From NCBI GenBank assembly GCA_964598395.1, contig CAZRBW010000058.1, forward strand, positions 1-18,601: a stretch of 18,601 nt of DNA, written 5' to 3'. The notes under the pieces were generated by a model. It was given only the letters and a program-made list of their open reading frames with translations, searched no databases and was not told the origin of the DNA. Positions 1 to 8,561 of this stretch are shown here, one piece after another (positions within the stretch are counted from its first letter, which is position 1; each line of letters starts with the position of its first letter). Source of the DNA: CAXBDP01 sp964598395 (GTDB lineage: Bacteria; Bacteroidota; Bacteroidia; Cytophagales; Cyclobacteriaceae). The position numbers were made by a program, and so were the translations under genes.

Positions 1-2
1 AT

Positions 3-530
3 GTAATATCACGAAAAGACATGGATGAATTTTATATTCACCATGTCCTTCACTCATTAGCTATTGCTAAGATCAATCCCTTTAAGCCAGGAGCTAAAAT
101 CATGGATATTGGTACAGGTGGAGGTTTCCCAGGAATCCCACTGGCAATCTTATTTCCAGAGGCTCAGTTTCATTTGGTGGACTCCATCGGAAAAAAGATA
201 AAAGTAGTAGAAGGCGTGAAAACTTCTCTTGGACTAGACAATGTGACAGCAGCCAATATTAGAGGAGAAAAGGTGAAAGGTACTTTCGATTTTGTGATTA
301 GCCGAGCCGTTGCTCGCTTAGCAAATCTTCATTTATGGTCTAAGCACAAAATCAATCCAGGCCACACACACAAACTGGCCAATGGCATGCTCCTACTAAA
401 AGGAGGTGATTTGACTGAAGAAATAGAGGAATCAGAATTATTCGTTCAAGAATTCCCACTTAGTAATTTTTTCACAGAGCCATATATGGAAACCAAAAAG
501 GTGATTTACGTCCCATATACTGAGAAATAA
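3..530 (+). CDS. rsmG: 16S rRNA (guanine527-N7)-methyltransferase RsmG, 5'-truncated by window edge
   Basis: RsmG (GidB) methylates N7 of G527 in the 530 loop of 16S rRNA using S-adenosylmethionine. The reading frame is open to the left edge and reads VISRKD directly before the first ATG at 21. That block lies well inside the family, so the ATG is internal and the true start lies outside the window; about 35 N-terminal residues are missing compared with the usual ~205. Visible motifs are the conserved DEFYIHHVLHSLAI segment, the SAM-binding glycine loop IGTGGGFPGIPLA, the acidic LVDS strand end that contacts the ribose, and FVISRAVARL, typical of the family. The C-terminus (KVIYVPYTEK) is complete. 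It is followed by a 142-bp gap with its own promoter for the next gene, so it belongs to an upstream transcription unit. The identification is firm. Confidence 0.95.
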   Translation, partial: VISRKDMDEFYIHHVLHSLAIAKINPFKPGAKIMDIGTGGGFPGIPLAILFPEAQFHLVDSIGKKIKVVEGVKTSLGLDNVTAANIRGEKVKGTFDFVISRAVARLANLHLWSKHKINPGHTHKLANGMLLLKGGDLTEEIEESELFVQEFPLSNFFTEPYMETKKVIYVPYTEK

Positions 531-591
531 TTTATCAACTCATTTTGATTTAATTATTCCTATTTGAAATTTTAAGAGTCAATTCTAAAAA

Positions 592-619
592 TTGATCAAG
601 GGTTCCATCATTAATTTTG
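592..619 (+). promoter_or_regulatory. Bacteroidota-type promoter for the 673-2286 gene
   Basis: TTG at 592-594 and TAATTTTG at 612-619 are separated by 17 bp and match the Bacteroidota pattern of a -33 TTG and a -7 TAnnTTTG. Transcription would start near 625, giving a leader of about 50 nt before the TTG start codon. The element sits in the only intergenic gap between rsmG and the next gene. It is a match by eye only. Confidence 0.5.
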
Positions 620-630
620 ATAAATTGTGA

Positions 631-642
631 GATAAATTTATC
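631..642. promoter_or_regulatory. 12-bp perfect palindrome (GATAAATTTATC), possible operator
   Basis: The twelve bases form a perfect dyad and lie just downstream of the predicted transcription start of the 673-2286 gene, where a bound repressor would block initiation. A related dyad (TGATAAA-AA-TTTATCA) lies upstream of dnaA at 8504-8519. The sequence is AT-only apart from its outer G and C, so chance is a real alternative. Confidence 0.3.
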
Positions 643-672
643 GTTAATTTTTCATTCAGAGAATCCACTAAA

Positions 673-2286
673 TTGCGAACAGCACCTACTCAAAATATTC
701 AATCTGCACTAATTGTAGTTTTGCTATTTTTCTTTTTGCTATTCACTTGGCAAGTATCCCAATTCAATTTTGCTTTCAATTGGGATGATGATATGCAAAT
801 TTTGGAGAATGAATTAGTTAGAAACCCAGTCAAAAACTCAATTTTCAAAATATTTTCCGAGCCCGTAGCAGGTATGTACCAACCTGTAGTCACATTGCTA
901 TTCAAAATTGAGACCTCCCTTTTTGGCTTTAATCCAAAGGTCTACCATACTTTTTCGATCGTATGGCACTTTATTGCAATTTTGGGTGCGTATTCATTAG
1001 CGTTGCGAATTAGTCAGAGTCATTGGGTGGCTTTAATAGCATCATCTCTAATTGCTTTTCATCCATCAGCATCAGAACCCATCGCATGGATCTCAGCTAG
1101 AAGCACACTAGTTTATGCTAGTTTTGGCTTTTTCGGTTTAGCATTTTGGACACAGTATCTACAAAGTCGAAAAAGGCAACACTTCTGGCTAGCCATAATC
1201 CTAGTTACTCTATCGATGCTCAGCAAAGTACAAGGAATCGTATGGCCAATAATGATGGTAGCAATATGGTGGCTTTATGGCAAACAAAAAGTAAAAGACC
1301 TACAAGCCCTACTACCCGTATTATTAATGATTCCTCTCTTTATTTGGTTTGGATTAAAATTTAGACCTGATATTCCTGAATCGCAGAATTACATTGAATT
1401 ACTTTTATTGTCTGGAGTAAAGCTTGCTTGGTTTCTCAAGCGTATATTTTGGTTTGGAGATATATCAGCAATATATCCATCATTCAGTCTTAATACTTTT
1501 TCGTACTTAGCCTTACTGCTTTGGCCTTTATCATTTGTAGTATTAATCCAACTATATTTAAAAAAATCAAAGTTAGTCTTCCCTCTCTTTTATTTTTTAA
1601 CATTCACCAGCATTCACCTAATTCAATTTAGTATAGCTGGTCCTGTGGCTGATAGATATATGTATGTGCCTTTTTTTGGAGTAGCCTTGATAATCGCTAT
1701 TGCGATCCAAAAGTTGCCATTTAAGCAAAGCATTACCATACTCGTAATTATTATCGTTTATTACGGTTACAACTTCTCAAAAGCAATACCCAAATGGAAA
1801 GAACCTATTGCTCTTTGGAAATCCGCTACTGTCATACATGAAGATTTCTATTTTGCATGGGAAAAACTAGCTACTACGCAAGCCGCCGTTGGAAATTATA
1901 AGACTTCCTTAATCAGCTATTCAAAAGCCTTAGAGTTGGAGGAAAATTCAAGTCGATTGTATTTCAATGCTGCTGTTGCTCAATTTCAGAGTAAGGATTT
2001 GCAAAAAGCCGAAGAATACTATATCAAAGCTATTACTTTAGACCCTTCCATATTTTATTATTACATGAACTTGGGCAGGACACAGTTTGAACTAGGTAAA
2101 TTAGACGAGGCTTGGATTACACTACAACAAGGTGAAAAACTTGCTCCAAATGACCATTTAGTACAAATGACCCTAGGACAATTTGCGGTCGAAAGTAAGA
2201 AAACCGACCCTTGTCCCTTTTTTCAAAAAGCACTAAGTCTTGGGCATAATCAAGCCCAAGCGTTTTTAAACAAATATTGCAGATAA
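673..2286 (+). CDS. Polytopic GT-C-like membrane protein with C-terminal TPR repeats
   Basis: This 537-residue protein has a first hydrophobic helix at about residues 11-31, an acidic W-D-D-D motif at 37-40 in the first extracytoplasmic loop, and many further membrane helices up to about residue 370. About three TPR-like units follow from residue ~391 to ~520. The arrangement (acid motif after TM1, a YQPVVTLLF/HTFSIVWHF-type second segment, then TPRs) resembles the TMTC/PMT-like GT-C glycosyltransferases found widely in bacteria, so a polyprenyl-sugar-dependent transferase of exported proteins or lipids is plausible; donor and acceptor are unknown. The start is inferred as TTG at 673: an in-frame TGA lies at 628-630, there is no upstream ATG, and the first internal ATG (about 793) would remove TM1 and the acid motif. 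It ends 3 bp before dnaE, so the two are probably cotranscribed. The family assignment is moderate and the enzymatic role is inference. Confidence 0.7.
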   Translation: MRTAPTQNIQSALIVVLLFFFLLFTWQVSQFNFAFNWDDDMQILENELVRNPVKNSIFKIFSEPVAGMYQPVVTLLFKIETSLFGFNPKVYHTFSIVWHFIAILGAYSLALRISQSHWVALIASSLIAFHPSASEPIAWISARSTLVYASFGFFGLAFWTQYLQSRKRQHFWLAIILVTLSMLSKVQGIVWPIMMVAIWWLYGKQKVKDLQALLPVLLMIPLFIWFGLKFRPDIPESQNYIELLLLSGVKLAWFLKRIFWFGDISAIYPSFSLNTFSYLALLLWPLSFVVLIQLYLKKSKLVFPLFYFLTFTSIHLIQFSIAGPVADRYMYVPFFGVALIIAIAIQKLPFKQSITILVIIIVYYGYNFSKAIPKWKEPIALWKSATVIHEDFYFAWEKLATTQAAVGNYKTSLISYSKALELEENSSRLYFNAAVAQFQSKDLQKAEEYYIKAITLDPSIFYYYMNLGRTQFELGKLDEAWITLQQGEKLAPNDHLVQMTLGQFAVESKKTDPCPFFQKALSLGHNQAQAFLNKYCR

Positions 2287-2289
2287 GTT

Positions 2290-5200
2290 ATGTATTTAAT
2301 ATTCGATACCGAAACCACTGGTTTACCTCAAAACTACAACGCTCCTGTAAGTGATCTAGACAATTGGCCGAGGCTGGTTCAGCTAGCATGGCAATTGCAC
2401 GATGCAAAAGGAAATCTAGTTTCAAATCACAATTATATAGTAAGGCCAGAAGGTTTTACCATCCCATATAACTCAGAAAAAATACATGGCATCTCTACTG
2501 CATTGGCAGAGAAAGAAGGTCATTCATTAAGGAAAGTACTAGAGTTATTTACTGTTGATGTACACAAATCTGACTTCCTAGTCGGTCATAATATTGGCTT
2601 TGATATCAATATAATGGGAGCTGAATACCTGCGAATGCGGGAGGATAATCAGCTGGAAGGTCGAGCATCGATTGACACCAAAGACGAAGCAACAGAGTTT
2701 TGTGCCTTACCTGGAGGTAAAGGTGGGAAATTCAAATGGCCTACACTTACCGAACTACACCAAAAGCTTTTTAACAAGCCCTTCAACGACGCCCACGATG
2801 CGGCATTTGATGTGGACGCTACTGCTAAGTGCTTTTTTGGTTTATTGAAAGAAGGCGTAATCAAGCCTATTGAAGGGGTGACTATCAATGAAATCACCTA
2901 TCAACCTCCCGCTTTAGATGAGGCCAACTTTGTAAAAAAAGCTCCAGCTAAGAAGACACGAAGAATCATCGATCCTAACCAAAAAATCGATATTTCTACC
3001 CCATTCACCCATTTACATGTCCATTCTCAATTCTCTGTATTACAGGCAGTTCCACAAATACCTAAACTAATAGCCAAAGCCAAGGAATTAAATATGCCTG
3101 CCGTCGCTCTTACGGATTTGGGCAATATGTTTGGCTCATTTCTTTTCGTAAGAGAAGCCTTTAAGCAAGGAATTAAACCCATTGTAGGTTGCGAATTTTA
3201 CGTAGCTGAGGAACGAACAAGACTCCAATTCACAAAAGATCATACTGATAAGCGCTTTAGTCAAGTGCTTTTGGCAAAGAATAAAGATGGATTTCATTCA
3301 TTAGCAAAATTGGCTTCTTTGGCATTTACGGAGGGCAATTATGGACTTTACCCTAGAGTAGATAGAGAATTAATCGCACAATACAGCGATAATGTAATTG
3401 CATTAAGTGGTGGATTGACTGGCGAAGTTCCTAGCTTAATACTGAATATTGGTGAGCACCAAGCTGAGGAGGCTTTCAAATGGTGGGTAGATACTTTCAA
3501 AGAAGATTTTTATGTGGAACTAACTCGCCATGGACTTGAAGAGGAAGATCGTGTAAATGATGTATTGCTAGAATTTGCCGACAAATACAATGTGAAGGTA
3601 ATTGCCAGCAATGATGTCTATTACTTAGATAAAAATGATGCTGATGCTCACGATATTTTGCTTTGTGTTAGAGATGGTGAGAAAAAGAGCACTCCCATAG
3701 GTAGAGGTAGAGGCTTTAGATTTGGCTTTCCAAATAAGGAATACTATTTTAAAACGCAGGATGAGATGAAAATGCTATTCGCTGACATCCCTGAGGCGAT
3801 TGAAAACATTGCGGAGATCGTAGATAAAATTGAGGCATTCGAATTGGAGCGGGAGGTTTTGTTACCAGCCTTCGATATACCTCAAGAATTTGTCGAACCA
3901 CAAGATGCTATTGATGGTGGCAAAAGAGGCGAGAATAATTATCTGAGACACCTTACTTATGTAGGTGCAGAAAAACGATATGGCGAAATCACAGACGAAT
4001 TAAGAGAAAGGCTTGATTTTGAGCTTGAAACCATTGAGCGTACTGGCTATCCTGGCTACTTCCTAATCGTACAGGATTTCACTAATAAAGCGCGTGAAAT
4101 GGGTGTTTCAGTTGGGCCTGGTCGAGGTTCAGCAGCAGGTTCGGCAGTTGCCTATTGCATTGCCATCACCAATGTGGATCCAATTAAATATGATCTACTA
4201 TTTGAGAGATTCCTTAATCCAGATCGTGTTTCACTTCCCGATATTGATATAGATTTCGATGATGAAGGTAGAGGAAAAGTAATCGATTATGTGATCAACA
4301 AATACGGAAAATCACAGGTAGCTCAAATTATTACCTATGGCACAATGGGTGCAAAATCAGCTATCCGTGATTGTGCGCGCGTAATGGAATTGCCCCTGAG
4401 TGAAGCAACACAACTAGCCAAACTAATTCCAGACAAGCCCATAGGTATCAATCTACAAAAGGCCTATGAGCTGGAGCCACAGCTTAAAGCCATTAGGAAT
4501 AGCAAAAGTCTACAAGGAGAAATCCTTCGACAAGCAGATGTATTGGAAGGCTCACTGCGAAATACAGGAGTTCATGCATGCGGTGTAATCATTACACCAG
4601 ATGATATCCAGAAATTCATCCCTGTAGGTGTTGCGAAGGATTCGGACCTGGTGGTAACCCAATACGATAACTCTGTGGTGGAAAGTGCTGGCTTATTGAA
4701 AATGGACTTTTTGGGTCTAAAAACCCTGTCTATTATAAAAGATGCGCTCCGCCAAGTCAAGAAAAATCATGGAATCGAGATCGATATCGAAACAATTCCA
4801 CTTGATGATACTAAGACGCTGGAGCTTTTTTCAAAAGGCGAAACGGTTGGTCTATTCCAGTTTGAATCTCCAGGAATGCAAAAGCACCTCAAAGGGCTCA
4901 AACCAGATAAGTTTGAGGATATAATTGCCATGAATGCCTTGTATCGTCCTGGCCCAATGGATTATATACCAAACTTCATCGCCCGTAAGCATGGAATCGA
5001 GCCAATCAGCTATGATATTCCAATCATGGAAGAATACCTGAAGGAAACTTATGGGATCACGGTATATCAAGAACAAGTGATGCTTCTTTCCCAATCTTTG
5101 GCTGGATTCACTAAAGGGCAAGCGGATAAATTGCGTAAAGCAATGGGTAAAAAGCAAAAGTCTGTACTGGATGAAATGAAAGAAACCTTCCTCGAAGGGT

Positions 5201-6525
5201 GTAAAAAGAATGGACATGAGCGCAAAATATGTGAGAAAATCTGGACGGATTGGGAAGCGTTTGCTGCTTATGCGTTCAACAAATCTCACTCAACTTGCTA
5301 TTCCTATATCGCATTCCAAACAGGCTATTTAAAAGCGCATTACCCTGCCGAGTTTATGGCTGCGGTTCTTACTCACAACCAAAACGACATTAAAAGTCTG
5401 ACCAAATACATGGAAGGCTGTCGTGATTATGGCATTAAAGTTCTCGGTCCACATGTAAACGAATCGGGCGTATACTTCGAAGTAAATGAAAAAGGTGAAA
5501 TACGATTTGGCTTAGGCGCGATAAAAGGCGCGGGTGAAGCTGCCGTGGAATCATTGATTGAGGAAAGAACTAAATCTGGCCATTTCAAGGATATTTTTGA
5601 TTTCACCAATCGAGTGAATTTAAAGGCTGTTAATAAAAAAACTTTCGAAGCATTGGCGATGTCTGGTGCTTTCGATTGCTTTGAAGAATACCACAGAAGG
5701 CAATATTTGGAAGCGCCAGAAGGTGAAGCTAATCTGGTAGAAAAAGCTATTAAATATGCACAAAAGCTTCAACTAGAGAAAGAAAGTGCCCAAACGAGCC
5801 TATTTGGTGGCTCGGGTGGCATGGATATTCCAAAGCCAAGTGTGCCACCTATGGAGCCTTTCCACGATTTGGTTAAGCTGCGTAAAGAGCGGGAGGTTGT
5901 TGGACTGTATATTTCAGGACACCCCCTCGATCAATACAAATTGGAAATTCAAAGTTTCTGTAATGGAAGCCTAAGCGACCTCAATAATTTGGAGGAATTA
6001 GCTGGGAAAACCCTGAAACTAGCTGGTATGGTCACCGAAGTGCAGCATCGAATGACCCAAAAATCAAATAAACCATTTGGCTCATTGACCATGGAAGATT
6101 ATAATGGTAGTTTCCGATTTATGATTTTTGGTGATGACTACATAAAATACAGAGCCTTAATGGAAACTGGATGGTATCTATTCCTTGTTGTAAAAGTAGA
6201 GCGAAATAAATACAGAGATAATGACTTTGAAGCTAAAATTGTAAGAATCGAATTCATTAGTGACTTATGGGAGAAACTTGCTAAAGGTGTGAAAGTAAAT
6301 ATTGATTTGGAATCCTTAAACTCAAGCATGATTGCTAGTTTAGATCAACTTAAAAATACGTACCCAGGCAAAACACCAGTTAGATTACATTTTATAGACA
6401 AGCGGGAGGAAATGGAAGTGCCACTTCTTGCTCGGAAATTATGTATTAATCTAGAGCAAGATAGTTTACGGGAGCTCAAAAGAGTGGCCAAAAGCAAACC
6501 TACAGTAATAATGCATGAAGCATGA
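2290..6525 (+). CDS. dnaE: DNA polymerase III alpha subunit with fused N-terminal DnaQ-like exonuclease
   Basis: This is the replicative polymerase, 1411 residues against ~1160 in E. coli; the excess is a DEDDh 3'-5' exonuclease at the N-terminus (D6 and E8 in FDTETTG, D105 in HNIGFD, H169 and D174 in HDAAFD). A PHP domain follows from ~238 (HLHVHS), then the polymerase core: GPGRGSAAGS, the D-x-D metal site in PDIDIDFD at 650-657, and the third aspartate D806 in KMDFLG. Further on are an HhH/fingers region, a likely beta-clamp motif QTSLF at 1168-1172, and an OB fold from about 1230. The fused exonuclease supplies proofreading in cis. Fittingly, the PHP metal site looks decayed: H243, H245 and E302 remain, but usual ligands are Q252, L277 and Y444. 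The ATG lies 3 bp after the preceding stop. Exonuclease-DnaE fusions are, as far as I recall, normal in Bacteroidota. Identification is very firm. Confidence 0.98.
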   Translation: MYLIFDTETTGLPQNYNAPVSDLDNWPRLVQLAWQLHDAKGNLVSNHNYIVRPEGFTIPYNSEKIHGISTALAEKEGHSLRKVLELFTVDVHKSDFLVGHNIGFDINIMGAEYLRMREDNQLEGRASIDTKDEATEFCALPGGKGGKFKWPTLTELHQKLFNKPFNDAHDAAFDVDATAKCFFGLLKEGVIKPIEGVTINEITYQPPALDEANFVKKAPAKKTRRIIDPNQKIDISTPFTHLHVHSQFSVLQAVPQIPKLIAKAKELNMPAVALTDLGNMFGSFLFVREAFKQGIKPIVGCEFYVAEERTRLQFTKDHTDKRFSQVLLAKNKDGFHSLAKLASLAFTEGNYGLYPRVDRELIAQYSDNVIALSGGLTGEVPSLILNIGEHQAEEAFKWWVDTFKEDFYVELTRHGLEEEDRVNDVLLEFADKYNVKVIASNDVYYLDKNDADAHDILLCVRDGEKKSTPIGRGRGFRFGFPNKEYYFKTQDEMKMLFADIPEAIENIAEIVDKIEAFELEREVLLPAFDIPQEFVEPQDAIDGGKRGENNYLRHLTYVGAEKRYGEITDELRERLDFELETIERTGYPGYFLIVQDFTNKAREMGVSVGPGRGSAAGSAVAYCIAITNVDPIKYDLLFERFLNPDRVSLPDIDIDFDDEGRGKVIDYVINKYGKSQVAQIITYGTMGAKSAIRDCARVMELPLSEATQLAKLIPDKPIGINLQKAYELEPQLKAIRNSKSLQGEILRQADVLEGSLRNTGVHACGVIITPDDIQKFIPVGVAKDSDLVVTQYDNSVVESAGLLKMDFLGLKTLSIIKDALRQVKKNHGIEIDIETIPLDDTKTLELFSKGETVGLFQFESPGMQKHLKGLKPDKFEDIIAMNALYRPGPMDYIPNFIARKHGIEPISYDIPIMEEYLKETYGITVYQEQVMLLSQSLAGFTKGQADKLRKAMGKKQKSVLDEMKETFLEGCKKNGHERKICEKIWTDWEAFAAYAFNKSHSTCYSYIAFQTGYLKAHYPAEFMAAVLTHNQNDIKSLTKYMEGCRDYGIKVLGPHVNESGVYFEVNEKGEIRFGLGAIKGAGEAAVESLIEERTKSGHFKDIFDFTNRVNLKAVNKKTFEALAMSGAFDCFEEYHRRQYLEAPEGEANLVEKAIKYAQKLQLEKESAQTSLFGGSGGMDIPKPSVPPMEPFHDLVKLRKEREVVGLYISGHPLDQYKLEIQSFCNGSLSDLNNLEELAGKTLKLAGMVTEVQHRMTQKSNKPFGSLTMEDYNGSFRFMIFGDDYIKYRALMETGWYLFLVVKVERNKYRDNDFEAKIVRIEFISDLWEKLAKGVKVNIDLESLNSSMIASLDQLKNTYPGKTPVRLHFIDKREEMEVPLLARKLCINLEQDSLRELKRVAKSKPTVIMHEA

Positions 6526-6548
6526 ACCTGAATGAGAAAGTTGCTGTT

Positions 6549-6556
6549 TATCTTTG
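6549..6556 (+). promoter_or_regulatory. Candidate -7 element upstream of trxA
   Basis: TATCTTTG matches the Bacteroidota TAnnTTTG -7 box exactly and lies 54 bp before the trxA start in the 84-bp dnaE-trxA gap. No convincing TTG is present at the -33 position (about 6526-6532), so this is a half-match; trxA may instead or also be read from the dnaE transcript. Confidence 0.3.
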
Positions 6557-6609
6557 GACTTTCAGTGAGAAAAGAATTTATAAACGAATAATCAACATAA
6601 TTTAAAGTA

Positions 6610-6933
6610 ATGGCTAAAGCAATTAATGTAACCGACCAGAATTTTGAAGAAATAATCAATTCTGACAAACCAGTAATGCTAGATTTTTGGGCAGAATGGT
6701 GTGGCCCATGTAAAATGATAGGTCCAGTAGTAGAAGAAATGGCTGCTGATTTCGAAGGCAAAGCAATTATTGGTAAAGTAGATGTAGATAGCAACCCAGC
6801 TGTATCTGCCAAATTTGGAATCAGAAGTATCCCAACTTTACTATTCTTCAAAAATGGTGAGATCGTTGATAAGCAAGTTGGAGCAGTAAACAAAGCTGTT
6901 TTAGCTGGTAAGCTTGAAGGACAATTAGCTTAA
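6610..6933 (+). CDS. trxA: Thioredoxin
   Basis: This is a classic 107-residue cytoplasmic thioredoxin, a disulfide reductant for ribonucleotide reductase, methionine sulfoxide reductase and similar partners. The redox site W-C-G-P-C-K occupies residues 30-35 (C31, C34), inside the usual MLDFWAEWCGPCKM context. The buried aspartate of the family is D25, and the cis-proline loop is SIPT with P75. There is no signal peptide. Length and motifs agree with the single-domain bacterial family over their whole extent. It lies 84 bp after dnaE, an order I recall as common in Bacteroidota, and is closed by a strong hairpin terminator. A separate -7-like box in the gap suggests it can also be transcribed alone. 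Confidence 0.98.
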   Translation: MAKAINVTDQNFEEIINSDKPVMLDFWAEWCGPCKMIGPVVEEMAADFEGKAIIGKVDVDSNPAVSAKFGIRSIPTLLFFKNGEIVDKQVGAVNKAVLAGKLEGQLA

Positions 6934-6958
6934 TCTAATTAGCGAATATCATAAAATT

Positions 6959-6989
6959 ACCTCTAGGATACGATCTTAGAGGTTTTTTT
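6959..6989 (+). terminator. Rho-independent terminator of trxA, probably shared with convergent dnaA
   Basis: An 11-bp stem (acctctaggat / atcttagaggt with one G-U pair) with a 3-nt loop occupies 6959-6983 and runs into seven T residues at 6983-6989. It lies 25 bp after the trxA stop and 37 bp beyond the dnaA stop on the other strand. Read leftward the hairpin is followed by AATTTTA, a weaker U tract, so it may work in both directions. Confidence 0.9.
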
Positions 6990-7019
6990 GTGCTTTAGAT
7001 TTTATTGGGTTCAAGAGAA

Positions 7020-8444
7020 TTAGAATCTTCTAATCTTGATTTTTTTCTTCACCTCTTCTAACGAATGAGCGAAACGAGCGTCAGTTTCCATCATATTGTC
7101 GACAGACTGCACAGCATGAATTACTGTACTATGATCCCTCCCGCCAAAATGGTAGCCAATCGATTTCAATGAATGATTTGTATATTCTTTGGCTAGGAAC
7201 ATAGCAACTTGCCTCGAAATCACTATTTCCTTTTTACGAGTTTTGGCCTTCATATCTTCTACAGATATACCAAAATATTCGCTTACAGTTTTTTGTATAT
7301 AATCTATACCTACCTCTGAATCAATCTCTTGAACGATATTTTTCAAGGTCTGCTTTGCTAACTCCAGATTGATTTCACGGCGAGTAAGAGACGCATGTGC
7401 AATCAAAGAAATCAATACACCTTCCAATTCACGCACATTAGTATCTACGCTATACGCCAAGTATTCCACCACATCTTCTGGAATATCAATTCCATCAGCT
7501 TGGAGTTTCCTGTTAATAATAGCAATACGGGTTTCGAAATCTGGCAATTGCAAATCTGCCGTAAGTCCCCATTTGAAACGAGAAAGCAATCTATCCTGCA
7601 AACCCTGCAAATCACGTGGAGGTCTATCACTTGTTAGGATCACCTGCTTGCCATTCTGATGCAAGTGATTGAAGATGTGGAAAAACATTTCTTGCGTTTT
7701 TTCCTTGCCCGACAAAAACTGAACATCATCAATTATCAACACATCCACCTGCAAATAAAAATGAGTGAACTGCTGTATCGAGTTGTTTTTTATAGCATCT
7801 GTAAACTGATTGGTGAATTTCTCCGAAGAGACATAAAACACCAATTTATCTTCTAAGCTAGAGCGAATTTGATTCCCAATACTATGCACCAAATGCGTTT
7901 TCCCTAACCCTACACCACCATAAATCAACAATGGATTGAAAGAAGTGATGCCAGGCTTGGTTGCTACAGCATATCCTGCCGACCTCGCCAGTCTATTACA
8001 ATCGCCCTCGATAAATGAATCGAAAACATAATTCGGATTAAGTGCAGTTTGATACATAAAGGCATCCTTATATGTATCCGGCTGAAAGTTGCCGTTAAAA
8101 CTTTCATAGCTATTACCATTCATTGAGGCCATAGCTTTTTGCCTATTCTGGTTTGGCAAATTGATGGAAACGGGCTTGTTATTCGAATTACCATTGTCCA
8201 CAATAACCGAATATTCTAAACGGCCATGTTTGCCAATTTCTTGATCAATCGCCTTTCGAAGCAATTGAACATAGTTTTCTTCCAACCACTCATAAAAAAA
8301 TTGACTGGGCACTTGAATCGTAAGTGCACCATCTTCATATCGCAATGGAACAATCGGCTTGAACCAGGTTATATAGGGTTGCTCTCCTACATTCTCGCGG
8401 ATGTAAGTCAAACAGTTAGCCCAAATGGTCGTGCAATCATTCAT
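7020..8444 (-). CDS. dnaA: Chromosomal replication initiator protein DnaA
   Basis: DnaA is an AAA+ ATPase that binds DnaA boxes at oriC, opens the origin and loads the helicase. At 474 residues it has all four domains: domain I (about 1-75, with IWANCLTYIR and WFKPIVPL), a short Asn/Ser-rich linker (about 85-135), the AAA+ domain with Walker A GGVGLGKT at 176-183 and Walker B LIIDDVQFL with D239-D240, the box VII arginine finger in SRFKWGL, sensor II VRELEGVL, and the C-terminal helix-turn-helix with the signature GGRDHSTVIHAV. The ATG at 8442-8444 gives the normal N-terminus. It is the only minus-strand gene, convergent with trxA and divergent from mutA. It is not next to dnaN or recF, and the 228-bp upstream region lacks a cluster of DnaA boxes, so there is no sign that oriC is here. 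A 7-2-7 inverted repeat lies 60 bp upstream. Confidence 0.98.
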   Translation of the reverse strand: MNDCTTIWANCLTYIRENVGEQPYITWFKPIVPLRYEDGALTIQVPSQFFYEWLEENYVQLLRKAIDQEIGKHGRLEYSVIVDNGNSNNKPVSINLPNQNRQKAMASMNGNSYESFNGNFQPDTYKDAFMYQTALNPNYVFDSFIEGDCNRLARSAGYAVATKPGITSFNPLLIYGGVGLGKTHLVHSIGNQIRSSLEDKLVFYVSSEKFTNQFTDAIKNNSIQQFTHFYLQVDVLIIDDVQFLSGKEKTQEMFFHIFNHLHQNGKQVILTSDRPPRDLQGLQDRLLSRFKWGLTADLQLPDFETRIAIINRKLQADGIDIPEDVVEYLAYSVDTNVRELEGVLISLIAHASLTRREINLELAKQTLKNIVQEIDSEVGIDYIQKTVSEYFGISVEDMKAKTRKKEIVISRQVAMFLAKEYTNHSLKSIGYHFGGRDHSTVIHAVQSVDNMMETDARFAHSLEEVKKKIKIRRF

Positions 8445-8503
8445 TAATCAAATACTCTTCTTATTAAGGAATACTGGAAGTACAGAAAAGAGGGAGACAA
8501 ATT

Positions 8504-8519
8504 TGATAAAAATTTATCA
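8504..8519. promoter_or_regulatory. Inverted repeat TGATAAA-AA-TTTATCA upstream of dnaA
   Basis: A perfect 7-bp inverted repeat with a 2-bp spacer begins 60 bp upstream of the dnaA start. It overlaps TAAATTTT on the minus strand, a one-mismatch -7 box, with a TTG 23 bp further upstream. That placement would suit an operator on the dnaA promoter. Its core matches the 631-642 palindrome. The AT richness limits confidence. Confidence 0.35.
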
Positions 8520-8561
8520 GAGTTGAAAGGTTAAAAGAACAAGTTTTCCGATTATTTAAAA

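Noticed and set aside
4852..5289. 145-codon open frame on the minus strand inside dnaE
   Set aside because: It is fully antisense to conserved polymerase core sequence and has no recognisable features.
6345..6893. 182-codon open frame on the minus strand
   Set aside because: It lies across the 3' end of dnaE and most of trxA, both unmistakable; its translation has no domain-like character and is a shadow of codon bias.
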